Below are positions 48,997-59,989 of a DNA stretch of 64,000 nucleotides, one piece after another (the stretch's first letter is position 1; the number at the start of each line of letters is the position of its first letter). The stretch is from contig RWJK01001912.1 in the NCBI GenBank assembly GCA_004335835.1, positions 1 through 64,000 of the forward strand. Reading direction: 5' to 3'. The notes below the pieces were generated by a model, which was not told the DNA's origin, did no database searches, and was given only the letters and a program-made list of their open reading frames with translations. A program made the position numbers and the translations under genes. The DNA comes from Scenedesmus sp. ARA3. Taxonomy: Eukaryota > Chlorophyta > Chlorophyceae > Sphaeropleales > Scenedesmaceae.

Positions 48997-50726
48997 CGTT
49001 GATCTAAGGCACACAAGCAGTTCCAGCTTGGGATAGAATGGTCGCCACGACACAGCTGTAGCTGCATCAACTGATGTGCGCACATGTTAAGGCAGCATGC
49101 AGACCTTGCGCAGCACGGCCGCACAGTGCACAGCTTATATAACATGCACACGCAGCGACACTGTTCAAGTTGTTGAACGGGACCAAGCGCCTGCAAATAA
49201 ATGGAAACGTATGTGCATGCGCACCCCCACCTGCATGGTGGCTTCCAGCCCTGGGGGTGCCACGCGCTTGCTGGTGATGGTGCCAGCACTCCAGCCGCAG
49301 CCAAACGTGACACCTGCGCGGTTCAATGCAGCGCCACACGCACACGCAGCATTGCATGTCACACACAATGTCTTCCTGTGTTTCTGCATCTGGCTACCAG
49401 AAACACAGCCGCATGGTGCTCAACTGTCCTGCTGCACCCAGCGCATGTTTAAAGTGTACACCGCTGTCGCCTCTTGTGTTTGGACACCAAGCTGTGATGC
49501 CAAGCGCTGCAATGGACATGTGAAAAGGTAGCTGACTAGCTCTGTGTAGCTCTGTGAAGCAAAGCAAACAAAAGACTGCCAGCTGCAGCGCCAGCCAGTC
49601 AGCAGCGCTCACCATGCAGCAACTCCACTGGCAGCACAGCCCACGCACTGCCGGTGTAGGGCAGCTGCATGACAAGCAGCAGCAGAACATGCAGTGGCGG
49701 CGCAGTGAACGTTGCTGTCAAAACATAAGGCCGGTGCATGCGAGCACATAGCAGCTGCGCACATTGGAGCACTGCCACGTACAAAGTCCAGCAGGAAACC
49801 AGTAGTGTATGCCTGGCTACCGCTGCCTGCTGAACCCCTTCCCCTCAACAGTGCACAGCGTCATGTGCAGCATGTAGCTCAACGGCACGGTGTGCATCAG
49901 GCTCCACCAGCAGCATGTAGCTCAACGGCACGGTGTGCATCAGGCTCCACCAGCAGCACGGAGATCCCACTCATGCACTGTCACCATGATGTGTGCTATG
50001 CTTCTCTCACAAGCGCATACAGCGGCATGCACAGCATGCAGCTGTACAGCATGATGTGCACCAGGCTACAAAAGCAGCATCAGAATCCATGCCATGGCAA
50101 CTTGCTGTATAAGACTATCGTTCTCTCACCAGCGCGTACAGCGCCATGCGCAGCATGTAGCTCCACATCACAATGTGCAGCATGGTGTGAACAGACACCA
50201 GCTTTAGCAGCTGCGGCTGAAAGTGGAAGACAGGCACCTCCGCCAGGCAGGTGACAGTGAGGGTGAGGCCCATCAGGGTGGGGCTGCCGCCTAGGTCTTG
50301 CAGGAACAAGAACAAGAACTCGCCAATGACACCTGCAGAGGTGTGAAGCAAGGTGCAGTAGCAGCAACGGCTTAGGCAAAGTGGGGAACAAGAGCAAGCA
50401 ACAGAGTCGGTGCAGCGCACGTGAGGCCAGAGGATGCTGTACGTTTGGTCAGCAGTCGCGCAGATGTGCACGTGGTCAGCAGTCGCGCAGATGTGCACGT
50501 GGTCAGCAGTCGCGCAGATGTGCACGTGCTGTGACACATGAGGCGCACTTGCATGAACGATGCAACAGCACCAGCGCATTAGACACTGCATGCCCTGATA
50601 ATGCACAGCAAGCGACCCACCTATGCCAAATCCCATCACAATGGCCTGCCACATGAAGATGATCACAGCCGGGCGGTTCAGCAGCTGCCGCAGCCCCTGC
50701 CAGAAGTCAACCGCCCCTTGCTGCTG

Positions 50727-50814
<88 letters not shown>

Positions 50815-51530
50815 TGCTGCTGCTGCATATGCTGCTGCTGCTGCCGCTTCTGGTTGGCCTGGCTGTAGGCTGCTGTTGGGCTGGTGCTGCTGTGCAGCAG
50901 CAACACACAGTCATCCGCATCTTCTTCAATATGAGCTGCAGCACGGCTCGGCAGCTGCTGTTCCTGTTGCTGGCCTACGTGGCTATCAACCTGCAGTCTG
51001 AGTTGGTGCAGAGGCTGCTGCTGCTGCTGCTGCAACACTGTATGTGAAGCCAGGCCCTGCCCATGCAGGGAGTGTTGCAGCTGGCCATCCCCAATTGCAA
51101 TTGCACTACTTTCACTGCTGCCATGCAGCAGCAGCTGTTGCTGCTCCAGCCCCTGCAGACTGCACTGGTCTAGGTGATGCAAGTGATCGTCCTGCTGTTG
51201 CTGCTGCTGCTTCATATCTGCTCTCTTCCCACATCCCCTATCAAGGCTGCCTGTGCTACCTACATCTCCTGCTGGTGCCCCTGCTGCCGCTGCTGCTTTG
51301 CGCAGCTCTGCTAATCCAGAGTCCTGCTTGTGCTGCTGCTGCTTGCTGCTGGCATGCTTCGCTCCCAGCTTGAACTCCATGTGCCAGGCGCAGTACACGC
51401 ATGGCAGCGAGAGCAGCAGATAGGCTGAGAAGCCCGTCCACATGCCGTAGCGGGACACCACAGCGCCGCTCACTGCTGATAGGCTGCCCCAGCCAATGGC
51501 TCCCCTGCAACCAGCAGCAGCAGCAGCAGA

Positions 51531-51574
<44 letters not shown>

Positions 51575-52708
51575 GAGTGCCGGTTAGCGCCCACGTGCTG
51601 TTCACGCAACAGGTGATGTTTGCATGATCCTGCTGCTTTAACAGCGTGTGAAGTTTTTGTGTTGCCAGCGGTTGCGGCAGCAGGACCATGTGAACTAGCA
51701 GGTGCACCTCTGCCAGCCCTCCATGCAAAAATGCACATGCAGCTGCGCTGTGTCAACACTAGCAGCCACAGACGCAAAGAGCCGGCTCCTCACCACAGCC
51801 TGCTCTTTCCGTAATCAGTGTCCTGCAAGCAACAGTGGCAGCAGCAGATTTGTAAAAAGCCAGCAATTCGTGTAACAAGAAGGCATGCAAGGCAGGGGCA
51901 GGGAAACAGTTTGTTTAAATGTGCAGCGCTGCTTGCCGGCCACCTTGGGACCCACAGGCGCGCACCCTGGCGCTATCTATGAGCTTGTAAGTATGCAACA
52001 TAGCACATGTGGCGTGAAGATACAAAACACGTCTGCCTGATCACAACAACTGCAACACACTCACCCGCTTGCATGCTGCCACCACTGCTGCGTCAGCCAT
52101 CACGCCAACAGGCGCTGCCAGAAATTCGCCTGCCACTGCCAACACCACAAACGCCCAGAAGCTGTGTGCTAGGCTGACCCCGACACGCGTCAGCGTGGAC
52201 GTTACAAATGTAGCAATCATGATTGCCTTGTGCGCTGACATGCGGTCGGCCAGGCCAGACCACAGGAATGAAGCTGGCGCAGAGGTCCAGGGCTTGAGTG
52301 CTGCTAGAACCCCAATTTGGGCGTCGCTGAGCCCATTGCTGCGGTACAGGAGGTTTATGAATGGCCAAATGCAGACCATTCCTGCGGGGAGATAGGCGTT
52401 AGGGTGCAGGCGGGAGGCCAGCGGCAAGCATGGGAGCGGTGCATTGGCAAGGTTGTGTAAGAACTTCAAAGTTCTGTGGCAGCCAGCTGGTGGATTGAGA
52501 GGTCTTAAAATTTGAGAGGAGGAGACATGTCTGCATGGTGCAGCTTGCCAAGCAGTGCAATGTGCATCATGCCTCAAGCAGTGCATTGTGCATCATTCCT
52601 CAATGATTGAGGTCAAGCCTGATGTGGCCAGGCTGATGAGGGCGGCAGGGGAAACATCAAGCTCTTACCCCCGAAGTAAAAGAAGTACCATATGTTGTAC
52701 AGCCACAT
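48468..52708 (-). CDS. MFSD6-like major facilitator transporter
   Basis: Eight exons: 52669-52708, 52065-52381, 51794-51822, 50621-51504, 50130-50332, 49613-49664, 49231-49313, 48468-48920; 686 residues. It begins MWLYNIWYFFYFGG, as in MFSD6/MFS_1-like proteins, followed by INLLYRSNGLSDAQIGVL, SFLWSGLADR, RLWGAIGWG, then after a long loop FMWQAIVMGFGIG, FLFLFLQDLGG, WAVLPVELLHGVTFGCGW and GIFQGLYFGVGQGLGALIGG. Function is membrane transport of an unknown substrate. The cytoplasmic loop after helix 6 is expanded to about 200 residues and carries a long poly-Gln run encoded by the CTG array at about 50718-50842. The last 70 residues are a charged tail. The end of exon 5 is copied several times in the following intron (49855-50065). 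A CTG-type run precedes the exon 4 and exon 8 acceptors. Confidence 0.9.
48945..48994 (+). repeat. (CAG)n before MFS exon 8
   Basis: Uninterrupted CAG run on plus, so a CTG run on the coding strand about 25 bp upstream of the exon 8 acceptor. Confidence 0.95.
49855..50065 (-). repeat. Chain of copies of MFS exon 5 end
   Basis: 50003-50065 resembles the 3' end of exon 5 with its donor at 50121-50183 (copy: MLCMPLYAL before GTGAGAG; exon: MLRMALYALV). Further left, a 43-bp unit (49867-49909 and 49910-49952, identical) resembles the same exon stretch again, with a partial third unit after it. At least three duplication steps are needed. Confidence 0.8.
50447..50527 (+). repeat. 27-bp tandem repeat, three exact copies
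   Basis: Three direct, identical 27-bp units starting GGTCAGCAGTCGCGCAGATG, at 50447, 50474 and 50501, inside MFS intron 4. Confidence 0.97.
50718..50842 (+). repeat. Coding CTG/CAG array (poly-Gln in MFS loop)
   Basis: CTG-rich array, interrupted by CTC, ATG and CAT units. It lies in exon 4 of the MFS gene in the frame that reads Gln with scattered Glu, His and Met. Its length is probably variable between strains. Confidence 0.95.
51510..51573 (+). repeat. CAG-rich run before MFS exon 4
   Basis: CAG units with a few GAA interruptions, directly upstream (on the minus strand) of the exon 4 acceptor at 51505-51506. Confidence 0.9.
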
Positions 52709-53628
52709 GGTGGCAGGCTAGGCAAGGCACCTGCTGACGCTGTCAGCTGGGCACTGGTGGTGCTGCTGCTCCTGCTGCTGCTGTTGCCAGGCCACCTAGC
52801 CTTGCTTGATAGCGATGGTAACGGCTTGCTTACAAGTAACATGGTAAACTCCAAGCGGCAAAAGGGAGGATGCCATACAATTGATGCTACAGCACGAGAA
52901 CCTCGGTGCCCGAGCTGGACCACAAGACGATTACACGGCCCGGCTAGGAATTCAGCCTCGCTACATGCTGCTTGAACCAACCGTGCTAGCTGGGGGTAGC
53001 GAACTAACGCCTCAGCCATTGGATTCGACAGGCACACCGCTAAGACCTACACCAGCCTGATTTCAAACATGGCTGTCACATCAGGTCCTGGTGACATTGC
53101 CATCTTTTACTGTGTCGCTGCATAGCACCAGCACAGCTGCACAGCTCAACATGCACATGCTGTAGTCTTCAAGATTAAGCTGTGTCTGCAATCCTTCTGA
53201 GCACAGGATGGCAGCGCTGCCTGTACGCTGTGTTGCAGCCTCCAAAATGTTTCAGAGGAATGGAACGGTACCTTTGGCACCAGTGCCCAGCCATCGTAAC
53301 TGCACTTCAACAACACCAGCTCAACAACAACGCAGTCCTCTATCCTGATGTTACAAACACATGTCATGGCTGTGCAGTCACCTTCAAAGATAGTGCTGAC
53401 TGACACATGAACATGCAAGCGCCACATGCTGCCGCTGCACTCGTGCAGGGCAAGACGCACAAACCCCCAAACATCACCAATTGGTGGTTGTACTCAACCA
53501 AGCTTCAGCTGCACAGGTGCCAGAGCAGAACATACCGCTGCTCTACTTCCCCTCCACAGCATCAAGCACTGCGCCAACAACCCTCACGTTCCTTTGCTGC
53601 TGATGTTGCCGCCCCTGCTACTCCAGCG
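52709..53628. other. MFS promoter side and thioesterase 3' flank
   Basis: No supported gene. The 5' flank of the MFS gene begins at 52709. A TGTAA on the minus strand near 53351-53355 is a candidate poly(A) signal for the thioesterase gene. Short frames here have no family marks. Confidence 0.5.
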
Positions 53629-55512
53629 TTACTGTGGTGGCAGCACCTTCTTGAGGAATGCACCTACATCTGCAATCTCCTGCGGCACAGCCTGCGCACA
53701 GCAGCACACACACCAGGAAAGTTATTCAAGATGCAGCCACAGTGAAGCACGCGTGTTACAACACTGTTGAGGCGCGGTGCTGACGGCCTTTGGTACACGG
53801 CGCAACAATCCCCAACATAGGTACCCTGATTACTGCCAGTCGCAAGCAAACAGGCGTCAGTACGGCCCAGAAGCTTACATACACTGCACAACCCAAGCCT
53901 CTAACGACCACACCGCAGCAGCTCACCCCGTGCGCCATGCCGTTGTACGTTTTGAAGGTGATGTTGGCGCCCAGCTCCTTGAGCATGTTGTAGGTGTTCA
54001 CGCCGAACTTGTACTCCACCTGGCGGCAGCAGCAGAAGCAGCAGCTTGAGAACAACCAGACGCACTTGCCAAGCCAGCAGCGTAGCTTTCCCTGCCTTAC
54101 ACAGCAGTGATGGCACATTGAGTTGGTGCTATGCGCCGCGGTTACTGCGATAGTGTAGCAGCAGCAGCGCAGCAGGAGTGCTTAGGTGTGTTGCACAAGC
54201 TGCGCATCCCCCGTGCCTCAACATCGAGAGGTGCCACTCACCGTGTAGTCTGCGTCGCCGTGCGCCTGGAAGATGGGTGTCTTCATGTTGGCCTCTGACA
54301 CCAGCGGAGGCTCCTTGCGCAGCGGCAGATAGGTGCTCAGGCCTGAGGTTGGTGAGAGAGTGAGGGCAGCGCAGGCAGGGCAGGGCAGGTGAGGTTGGGT
54401 GAGAGTCTCAATGCAGGCAGGGTATGGCGGGTAGGTTTGCAAGCAGGTGTATCGAGACAAAACACCAGTTTGGAAAGCAATGGCTGCCTGCAGGACGGAT
54501 CTGCAACAACACATGCAGCAATGGCACAATGTGCTGTTCATCACCTAGTCCACAATGCCTGATGTTGACTGCATACATTACTCCAGCCTGTTGTCGTTCA
54601 AAACAAGCACGCTGAATCACAAGCCGACTCCAGTCTGCATGCAGCTTGCTGTGCAGCAAGCGAAAAATCCACCAGACGATTTCTGCACATGTGCAGGGCT
54701 ACAGAGCAACCCTGGAAGAAGTCCCCATACCCGCTGGCTGCAGCACAGTAGCTTCAAGCAGCTTGCAAACTACAAAACTATTCATCAGTCCTTCGTTGCA
54801 CAGCGTGTTATGGTGCGCGATCCGACGCTCACGCACCAATCCCGCCTGCATGCTTGTGCTCGGAGCGCAGCGCCATGAGTGCCACCGCGCCGCCCTGGCT
54901 GAAGCCCGCCACCACCACACGCAGCAAAAACAACCCCAGGCAACGCTGCACATGTGCAAGGCCACAGCAGCCCTGGAACAACCCCCCTCTCCCTCTAGCA
55001 CGACAGCACACACTGATCGTGCCCGCCAGCTTGTGCTGCCAGTGCAAAAGCGAACGAGCAAACAAGCCAGCATGTGCTCGGCTCTACCAATCCCAGAATC
55101 ACCCCCATCCCCACGCACCAATCACGCCTGCAAGCTTGTGCTCTGAGCGCAGCGCCATGAGTGCCACCGCGCCGCCCTGGCTGAAGCCCGCCACCACCAC
55201 ACGCTCACTGGGCAGCCCGCCGGCAATCTCCTTGTCGATCAGCTCTTCAATGTACCTGCAGGCGGGTGGGGTGCAGCAGGAATAGGGGCGGCCACAAGCT
55301 GATGATAACACCAACAAATCAATGACTGCACTGTTCAGAAGACGCAGCACGCATGTGGTATAGTGCCTGCTAAGCCACTAAACCCGTCAGGACACTCGGT
55401 GACACAACGCGCTCCATGCCTGCAGTGTTGGCACCAATCAGTGCATGTTCATGTGGTAACGCTGAACAGCTTGCATTGGTCAAACCGTGGGGTGCTGGTC
55501 AGCACACTTAAC

Positions 55513-55571
<59 letters not shown>

Positions 55572-55621
55572 NNNNNNNNNNNNNNNNNNNNNNNNNNNNN
55601 NNNNNNNNNNNNNNNNNNNNN

Positions 55622-55682
<61 letters not shown>

Positions 55683-57136
55683 GCGCTGGCACTGGCCTGC
55701 TCGCAACAACTGCAATGTCACTGTCAACACCACTCACCGCTTGCTCTCGTGCAGGCCGTCCTTGTCTTCCTTCTGGTCGATGTCCTCAAGGCTTGCAATG
55801 TCGTACCAGCCGGGCATGCGCATGCCAAAGTTGACACTGATCGGGCGCTGCAGCAGACAACACGGCAAAGCCCGTCAAGCTCAAAGCCATGCAGGATGAC
55901 TTGCAGGACACCCGGTGCTCAAGCTGGCAGCCATGCATGAGGACTTGCATGAGGGCTTGCACAGGATAATGCGTGCCGGTGCCTGCCAACTGTGGACAGA
56001 CGCTTCATGTGCTGCATGGTGTTGCCGCTGCCTGCTGTGAGGTGATATTGCTTGCAGCCTGCCGGCCCTGCTGCTGCCAGGCACGCTGCCAGTGGTGCAT
56101 ATGGGCGTGGCCATGCAGTTGCACAGGCCTGATTGTATCTGTGGCACTGTTCCATGCAGCTCCTGCAGTGTGCATGCGGCTGGATATGCTGTGCAAACTG
56201 CTGCTGCCAAGCGTTGCTGCGCAAACAAAGCATCTGGCGGCCTCAGGCTGCGCTCAGCAGTGCGACCCTCTTCAGGATGCTACATGTGCAAGCAGCCCAG
56301 CCTGCAGGACGATGCTGAGTCAGCTCACGTTTGGTGCATGGGGAAAAACAAACTTGACGTGCCGCAGCTCTGGCGCCCACTCAGCGCCAACAGGCGCCCA
56401 GCCGTCACCCGAGTCACCCAGCCCATGCAGCATGATCACGGTGCCTGCAGGAAAGAGCAGGGTCCGATTGAAACCAGGTACGAGCTTGCAGGAAGCAACA
56501 AAACAACATGTGAGGCAACGCTGCTGGCAGTGCTCAAAGCACCGCAGAGAAAGATTGCTGGCGCATTTGATGCGTGTGCTTGTCATACTAAGCAGCTCAG
56601 TTAGGCAGGCACCACGAGGCGCGGCCTTGCAAGGCAAGCGCTGCTGCATAGACAGGCGGAATGTTCCAGCAGCGACTGGTGTCTGTGTGGCAGCTGCTGG
56701 GGCTTGCATAGTGCCGGCCTGGTGTGAATTCTGCTGAGCATGGTGCCAGCCTGGTTTCGATTCTGCTGGACACTGCCGCACCTGTGTGCTTGTCGCGTGC
56801 ATTGAACACGATGGGATCCCTGTACTTGAACTGCTGAGTGGACATGTTGGACTTGCCGCTAAAAGATCTGACTGCGGTGGGTGATGTGCTGCTGTTGGCT
56901 TTGCTGGCGTTGCTGGCCTTGCTGGTGTTGGCAGTTGTGTTCAGTGCTCTGCTCCTGCTGCTGTTGCTGAGAGCGAGGCCGTGCTGCACTGGGCTAGCAA
57001 GCTTTCCAATGCCTCTGGCAGCAATCTTGTTCAGAGCTACGGGCATCAGAAGGGCAGCCAGCAGAGCAAAGAACAACACCACACCAGGCCAGCAGTAGCC
57101 TAGGGCTCTTGAGCGATCTAGCAGCGTGAAAGCCAT
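53629..57136 (-). CDS. Membrane-anchored acyl-protein thioesterase (APT/LYPLA)
   Basis: Alpha/beta-hydrolase of the acyl-protein thioesterase and lysophospholipase group, which removes palmitate from proteins (family knowledge). Seven exons: 56782-57136, 56329-56444, 55738-55847, 55119-55255, 54242-54342, 53927-54019, 53629-53691; 324 residues. Family marks in order: VIMLHGLGDSGDGW, FVFPHAPN, MRMPGWYDI, GFSQGGAVALM (Ser219), AHGDADYT (catalytic Asp in this motif), NGMAHG (His303), ending VGAFLKKVLPPQ. The full triad is present. Unlike the usual cytosolic enzyme, it has about 115 extra N-terminal residues: a hydrophobic helix at about 12-34 (WPGVVLFFALLAALLMPVAL) and a Ser/Asn/Ala-rich linker. 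It may therefore be a membrane-tethered or secretory-pathway form. The end of exon 4, including the Ser motif, is copied in intron 4. Intron 3 holds the CTG run with an assembly gap. Confidence 0.93.
54831..54922 (-). repeat. Copy of thioesterase exon 4 end plus donor
   Basis: 92 bp matching 55113-55204 with three substitutions. It encodes VVVAGFSQGGAVALMALRSE again, then HAGGIG and a GTGCGTGAG donor, but has no acceptor at its 5' side. Confidence 0.95.
55518..55679 (+). repeat. (CTG)n array spanning an assembly gap
   Basis: Pure CTG units on both sides of a 50-base N run (55572-55621). True length is unknown. It lies in thioesterase intron 3, as CAG on the coding strand. Confidence 0.97.
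55572..55621. other. Assembly gap (50 N) inside CTG array
   Basis: A run of N bounded on both sides by CTG repeat, so the assembly most likely collapsed or broke at the microsatellite. Confidence 1.
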
Positions 57137-57381
57137 ACAACGTGAACTATACACATATCCGTTAAAACGGCTGGGCTGAAGGCGTATGATCGCGACAGAA
57201 GAAGAAGTGTACAGACATAAGACGCACATGACCTGACTGTTCAGTTCTGTCAGCTTGTGACCACTTTCCCTGCCGCGAGCTTCAGCAAAAGCACTTTGCT
57301 TGCTGTTAGCATCATCTGGTTGTCCTGCGAAACGCTCACACCTCCAGGCACATTCCCGGTCCACCTTTCACCTCGCCTGCA
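57137..57381. promoter_or_regulatory. Bidirectional region, thioesterase (-) and plastid protein (+)
   Basis: Only 245 bp separate the two divergent start codons, so both 5' UTRs and promoters must fit here or overlap. No clear motif is seen. Confidence 0.5.
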
Positions 57382-58432
57382 ATGGCTCTCGCAGTCCGTT
57401 CCCCTGCCGCCACGGCATTCACTAGCAGCAAGGTATTGTGATTTGGTTTTGAGGATTGCCTGCAGGCAAAATGCGTTGTGCTGTCCTCTGACCCACTGTG
57501 CACTGTCAACAGGTGGCAGGAGTGGCACCACGCGCACCACGCACACGTATTGTGGTCCGGGCAGACGACGGGTAAGTGCAGCGCGGTTGTCTCTGGCTTC
57601 CTAGTCACACAGCTCATTGGCCTGTCCTACTCTCTCTGCAGGGGCAGCACAATGCATCACAGCCATGCCAATGCTGCTGCTGCCGTTGCCGCTCTGGCCA
57701 GCGGTGGCAACAATCACACACCCGCAGCTAAGCATCTGTGTTGCACTACGCTTGCTATGCAGGCCTCAGTATGACAGGGCCACTGGCTTTGTTTCCGAGG
57801 ACAACAGCGGCAGGGCAAACATCTTCCCCACAAAGGTGAGGCAATGTGATGATGCACAGAGCTGGCGCGGTTGTACAGGGTTTGTGCAGTATGGAATGGA
57901 CTGTAACATAATTAGAAACAACTGCTTGTGGGCACACGTGCTAGGCAACTGCGACCTGACTGTTTTGTATGGCGGTGCTGCTGCCGGCTGCAGCCACAAG
58001 CCTACCTGTCAAGCAGCAGGTCTGACGAAGCTGCACGCCAGGGCCTTGGCGGTGCACAGGGTGAGCACAACAGGCTGGCCAGCCAGTAGTTTGTATAGTG
58101 CTTGCAGGGGCATTGTCATGGGCAGGCCAGCAGCTAACAGCACTAGACAAAGCCGGCAGCTGGCAGGGGCGCTGGCAGGGGCGCCACCTGCTGCTGCGCG
58201 CAAGGCAGCGTATGGCGAGTTTAGATACAGATACATCAGGCAGCAACTGACATTGGCAGCCTTCAAGCTTGGAGCAGCAGCTGAGACATGTCACTGCAGC
58301 AGAAGGGCAGGACGCACAGGCCATAGCTTGAGCACCAGGCAAAAGACAGCGCAGGTCAAGCGGCAGGTGGCGGAAGCAAGGCAGCAGACTGTGCAGCTGG
58401 CCTGTTGGTGCCTTGCTGACTGTGTCGAGCAC

Positions 58433-58465
<33 letters not shown>

Positions 58466-58949
58466 AGGTGGCATCCTGGTGGGCTTTGTGATTGGTGTTG
58501 TGGGGCTCATCACCGTGTTTGGCCTTAAGTCGGGCGGCCCTGAGACACTGCAGTCTGTGAGTGGCAATGCTGCTGTTGCTGCTGCTGCCATGCTGTTGTT
58601 GGTGCCGGACTCAAGGCCAGCGGCACCTGTTTAGCCACAGCAGCTGAGCGCAGACGCAGCACATCTTATAACTGGCAGGCACGGCTGCTTGTGCATGTGT
58701 GCTGCCAGCTGGCTTAGCAGGGAAGCATGTGCCGGCAGTAAAACTCTCGCGCACCTGCTGCAACCTTGCACGCATCTGCTTGTTGCAGATCACACATCGC
58801 ATGCGCCTGCTTGCCTCATGCCTGCTGCTACCCTGTTTCTCACCTGTGTGCTGCTGCTGGGCCTTTTGCTGTGTGCTGCGCAGGTGGGCTCCACCTATGA
58901 GGGTGAGACTCTCACTGCCATTGCCTCCCGCATCCAGAGCTCCCTGTGA
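57382..58949 (+). CDS. Small predicted plastid membrane protein
   Basis: Six exons: 57382-57432, 57513-57571, 57763-57835, 57994-58060, 58468-58556, 58884-58949; 134 residues with consistent phases. The N-terminus (MALAVRSPAATAFTSSK, then APRTRIVVRADDG) is a typical algal chloroplast transit peptide with a VRA cleavage region. The mature part reads YDRATGFVSEDNSGRANIF, then SSSRSDEAARQGLGGAQG, a single membrane helix at about 85-105 (GGILVGFVIGVVGLITVFGL), and a polar C-terminus ending ASRIQSSL. The layout suggests a thylakoid or envelope protein. I cannot name the family. Exon 5 is preceded directly by a CTG run. It is divergent from the thioesterase gene. Confidence 0.75.
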
Positions 58950-59828
58950 GCTCTTCACTGCAGCTGGACAGCACACACTGTGCACAGAGCCGCATGCCTC
59001 GGACTTCGGAGCGCTGCGAGCCAGAGCTCCAGTGTAGCCTGTGAGCTGAAGGTGTGCAGCACAGGGTGCTGCGCGGAGCCTCGGGAGCGATTTTGGAGGC
59101 TGTTCGAGGAAGAGCTGGTGTGAGCAGATGCACCAGGCCCACAAAACATAGCAGGGTGGGCGTCAATTTTTAGCAGCGATGAGATGTGAAAGCAGCAGGC
59201 ATCGTGAAGGGCATGCTTTTTGGGGACGCATGCTTTGCAGTCGGATTGTGTGCAGTGCTGGTGGCGGCTGTCAGACGCGCAAGGGATGCTGGTGTTGCTG
59301 GGCTTTCGTGCTGCCAGTTCTGGTGGATATGTTCTCGATGGGATGCAAGCGGGCAGACATATGCATGTTGCATATCAGTAAACTGACTTGCCTGGACACC
59401 TTCGGACGTTTTTAAAACGGCTATTGTGTGGTATGTGTCCTGATATATGCAGCGGCAGTCACGTTGCTTCACACTGCCGTACTAAGTGTGTGCCAGTGGT
59501 GGTGCTGGACCTTCGTCCCCCCTCTGTGGCATCATATTGTTTGTTGGCACAGACACAGCGGTTGTTCTTCCAGCGGTGCCTGTCTTTGGGCTGCCAACTG
59601 GTCGGCTGAAAGGATTTGACATCAATTGGCAACCAATGTAACACCATTCAACAGCACAACATTTTGTCCTGTTAATCGCGGTTGCAACGGGGTTGACAGG
59701 CAGCTTTATTGCCCTTGCTGTACAGCCCTGAAACTGCCTCACATCAGTGCAGGACCCTACTTGTAGCTGCCAGGCTGCTGGTGCTGTTCAGGCACCAGTG
59801 CAAGGTGAAGAACGACAAAACAGCGGTA
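58950..59828. other. Intergenic, plastid protein 3' side to tRNA
   Basis: No supported gene. A frame at about 59180-59415 has a hydrophobic stretch but no ATG in the best-looking frame and no family marks. Confidence 0.5.
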
Positions 59829-59901
59829 CATCCGCAGCGGGACTCGAACCCGCAACCCCTTGATTAGAAGTCAAGTGCGCTATCCATTGCGCCATGCGGA
59901 C
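59829..59901 (-). tRNA. tRNA-Arg (anticodon UCU)
   Basis: 73 nt folding as a cloverleaf: acceptor strand GTCCGCA pairs with TGCGGAT (one G-U), D arm GCGC...GCGC, anticodon stem CTTGA/TCAAG with loop CTTCTAA giving anticodon TCT, T arm GCGGG TTCGAGT CCCGC. No intron. CCA is not encoded, as expected for a nuclear gene. Confidence 0.96.
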
Positions 59902-59989
59902 ATAGTGTAAACTATGGAGTCCATGATTCTGCACTTCGCAGATGTGTTAGTTGGATATAAACGCAAAAGTGTTATTTTTCAAACGACCT

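Noticed and set aside
50447..50527. Regular 27-bp repeats as a CRISPR array
   Set aside because: The units are directly adjacent with no spacers, and the genome is eukaryotic.
54831..54922. Second GFSQGG exon as a separate thioesterase gene
   Set aside because: Only 92 bp is copied, without acceptor or other exons; it is an exon-edge duplicate.
55363..55899. Frames giving long poly-Cys, poly-Leu, poly-Ala or poly-Ser around the CTG array
   Set aside because: All come from the microsatellite and the N gap; the region is thioesterase intron 3.
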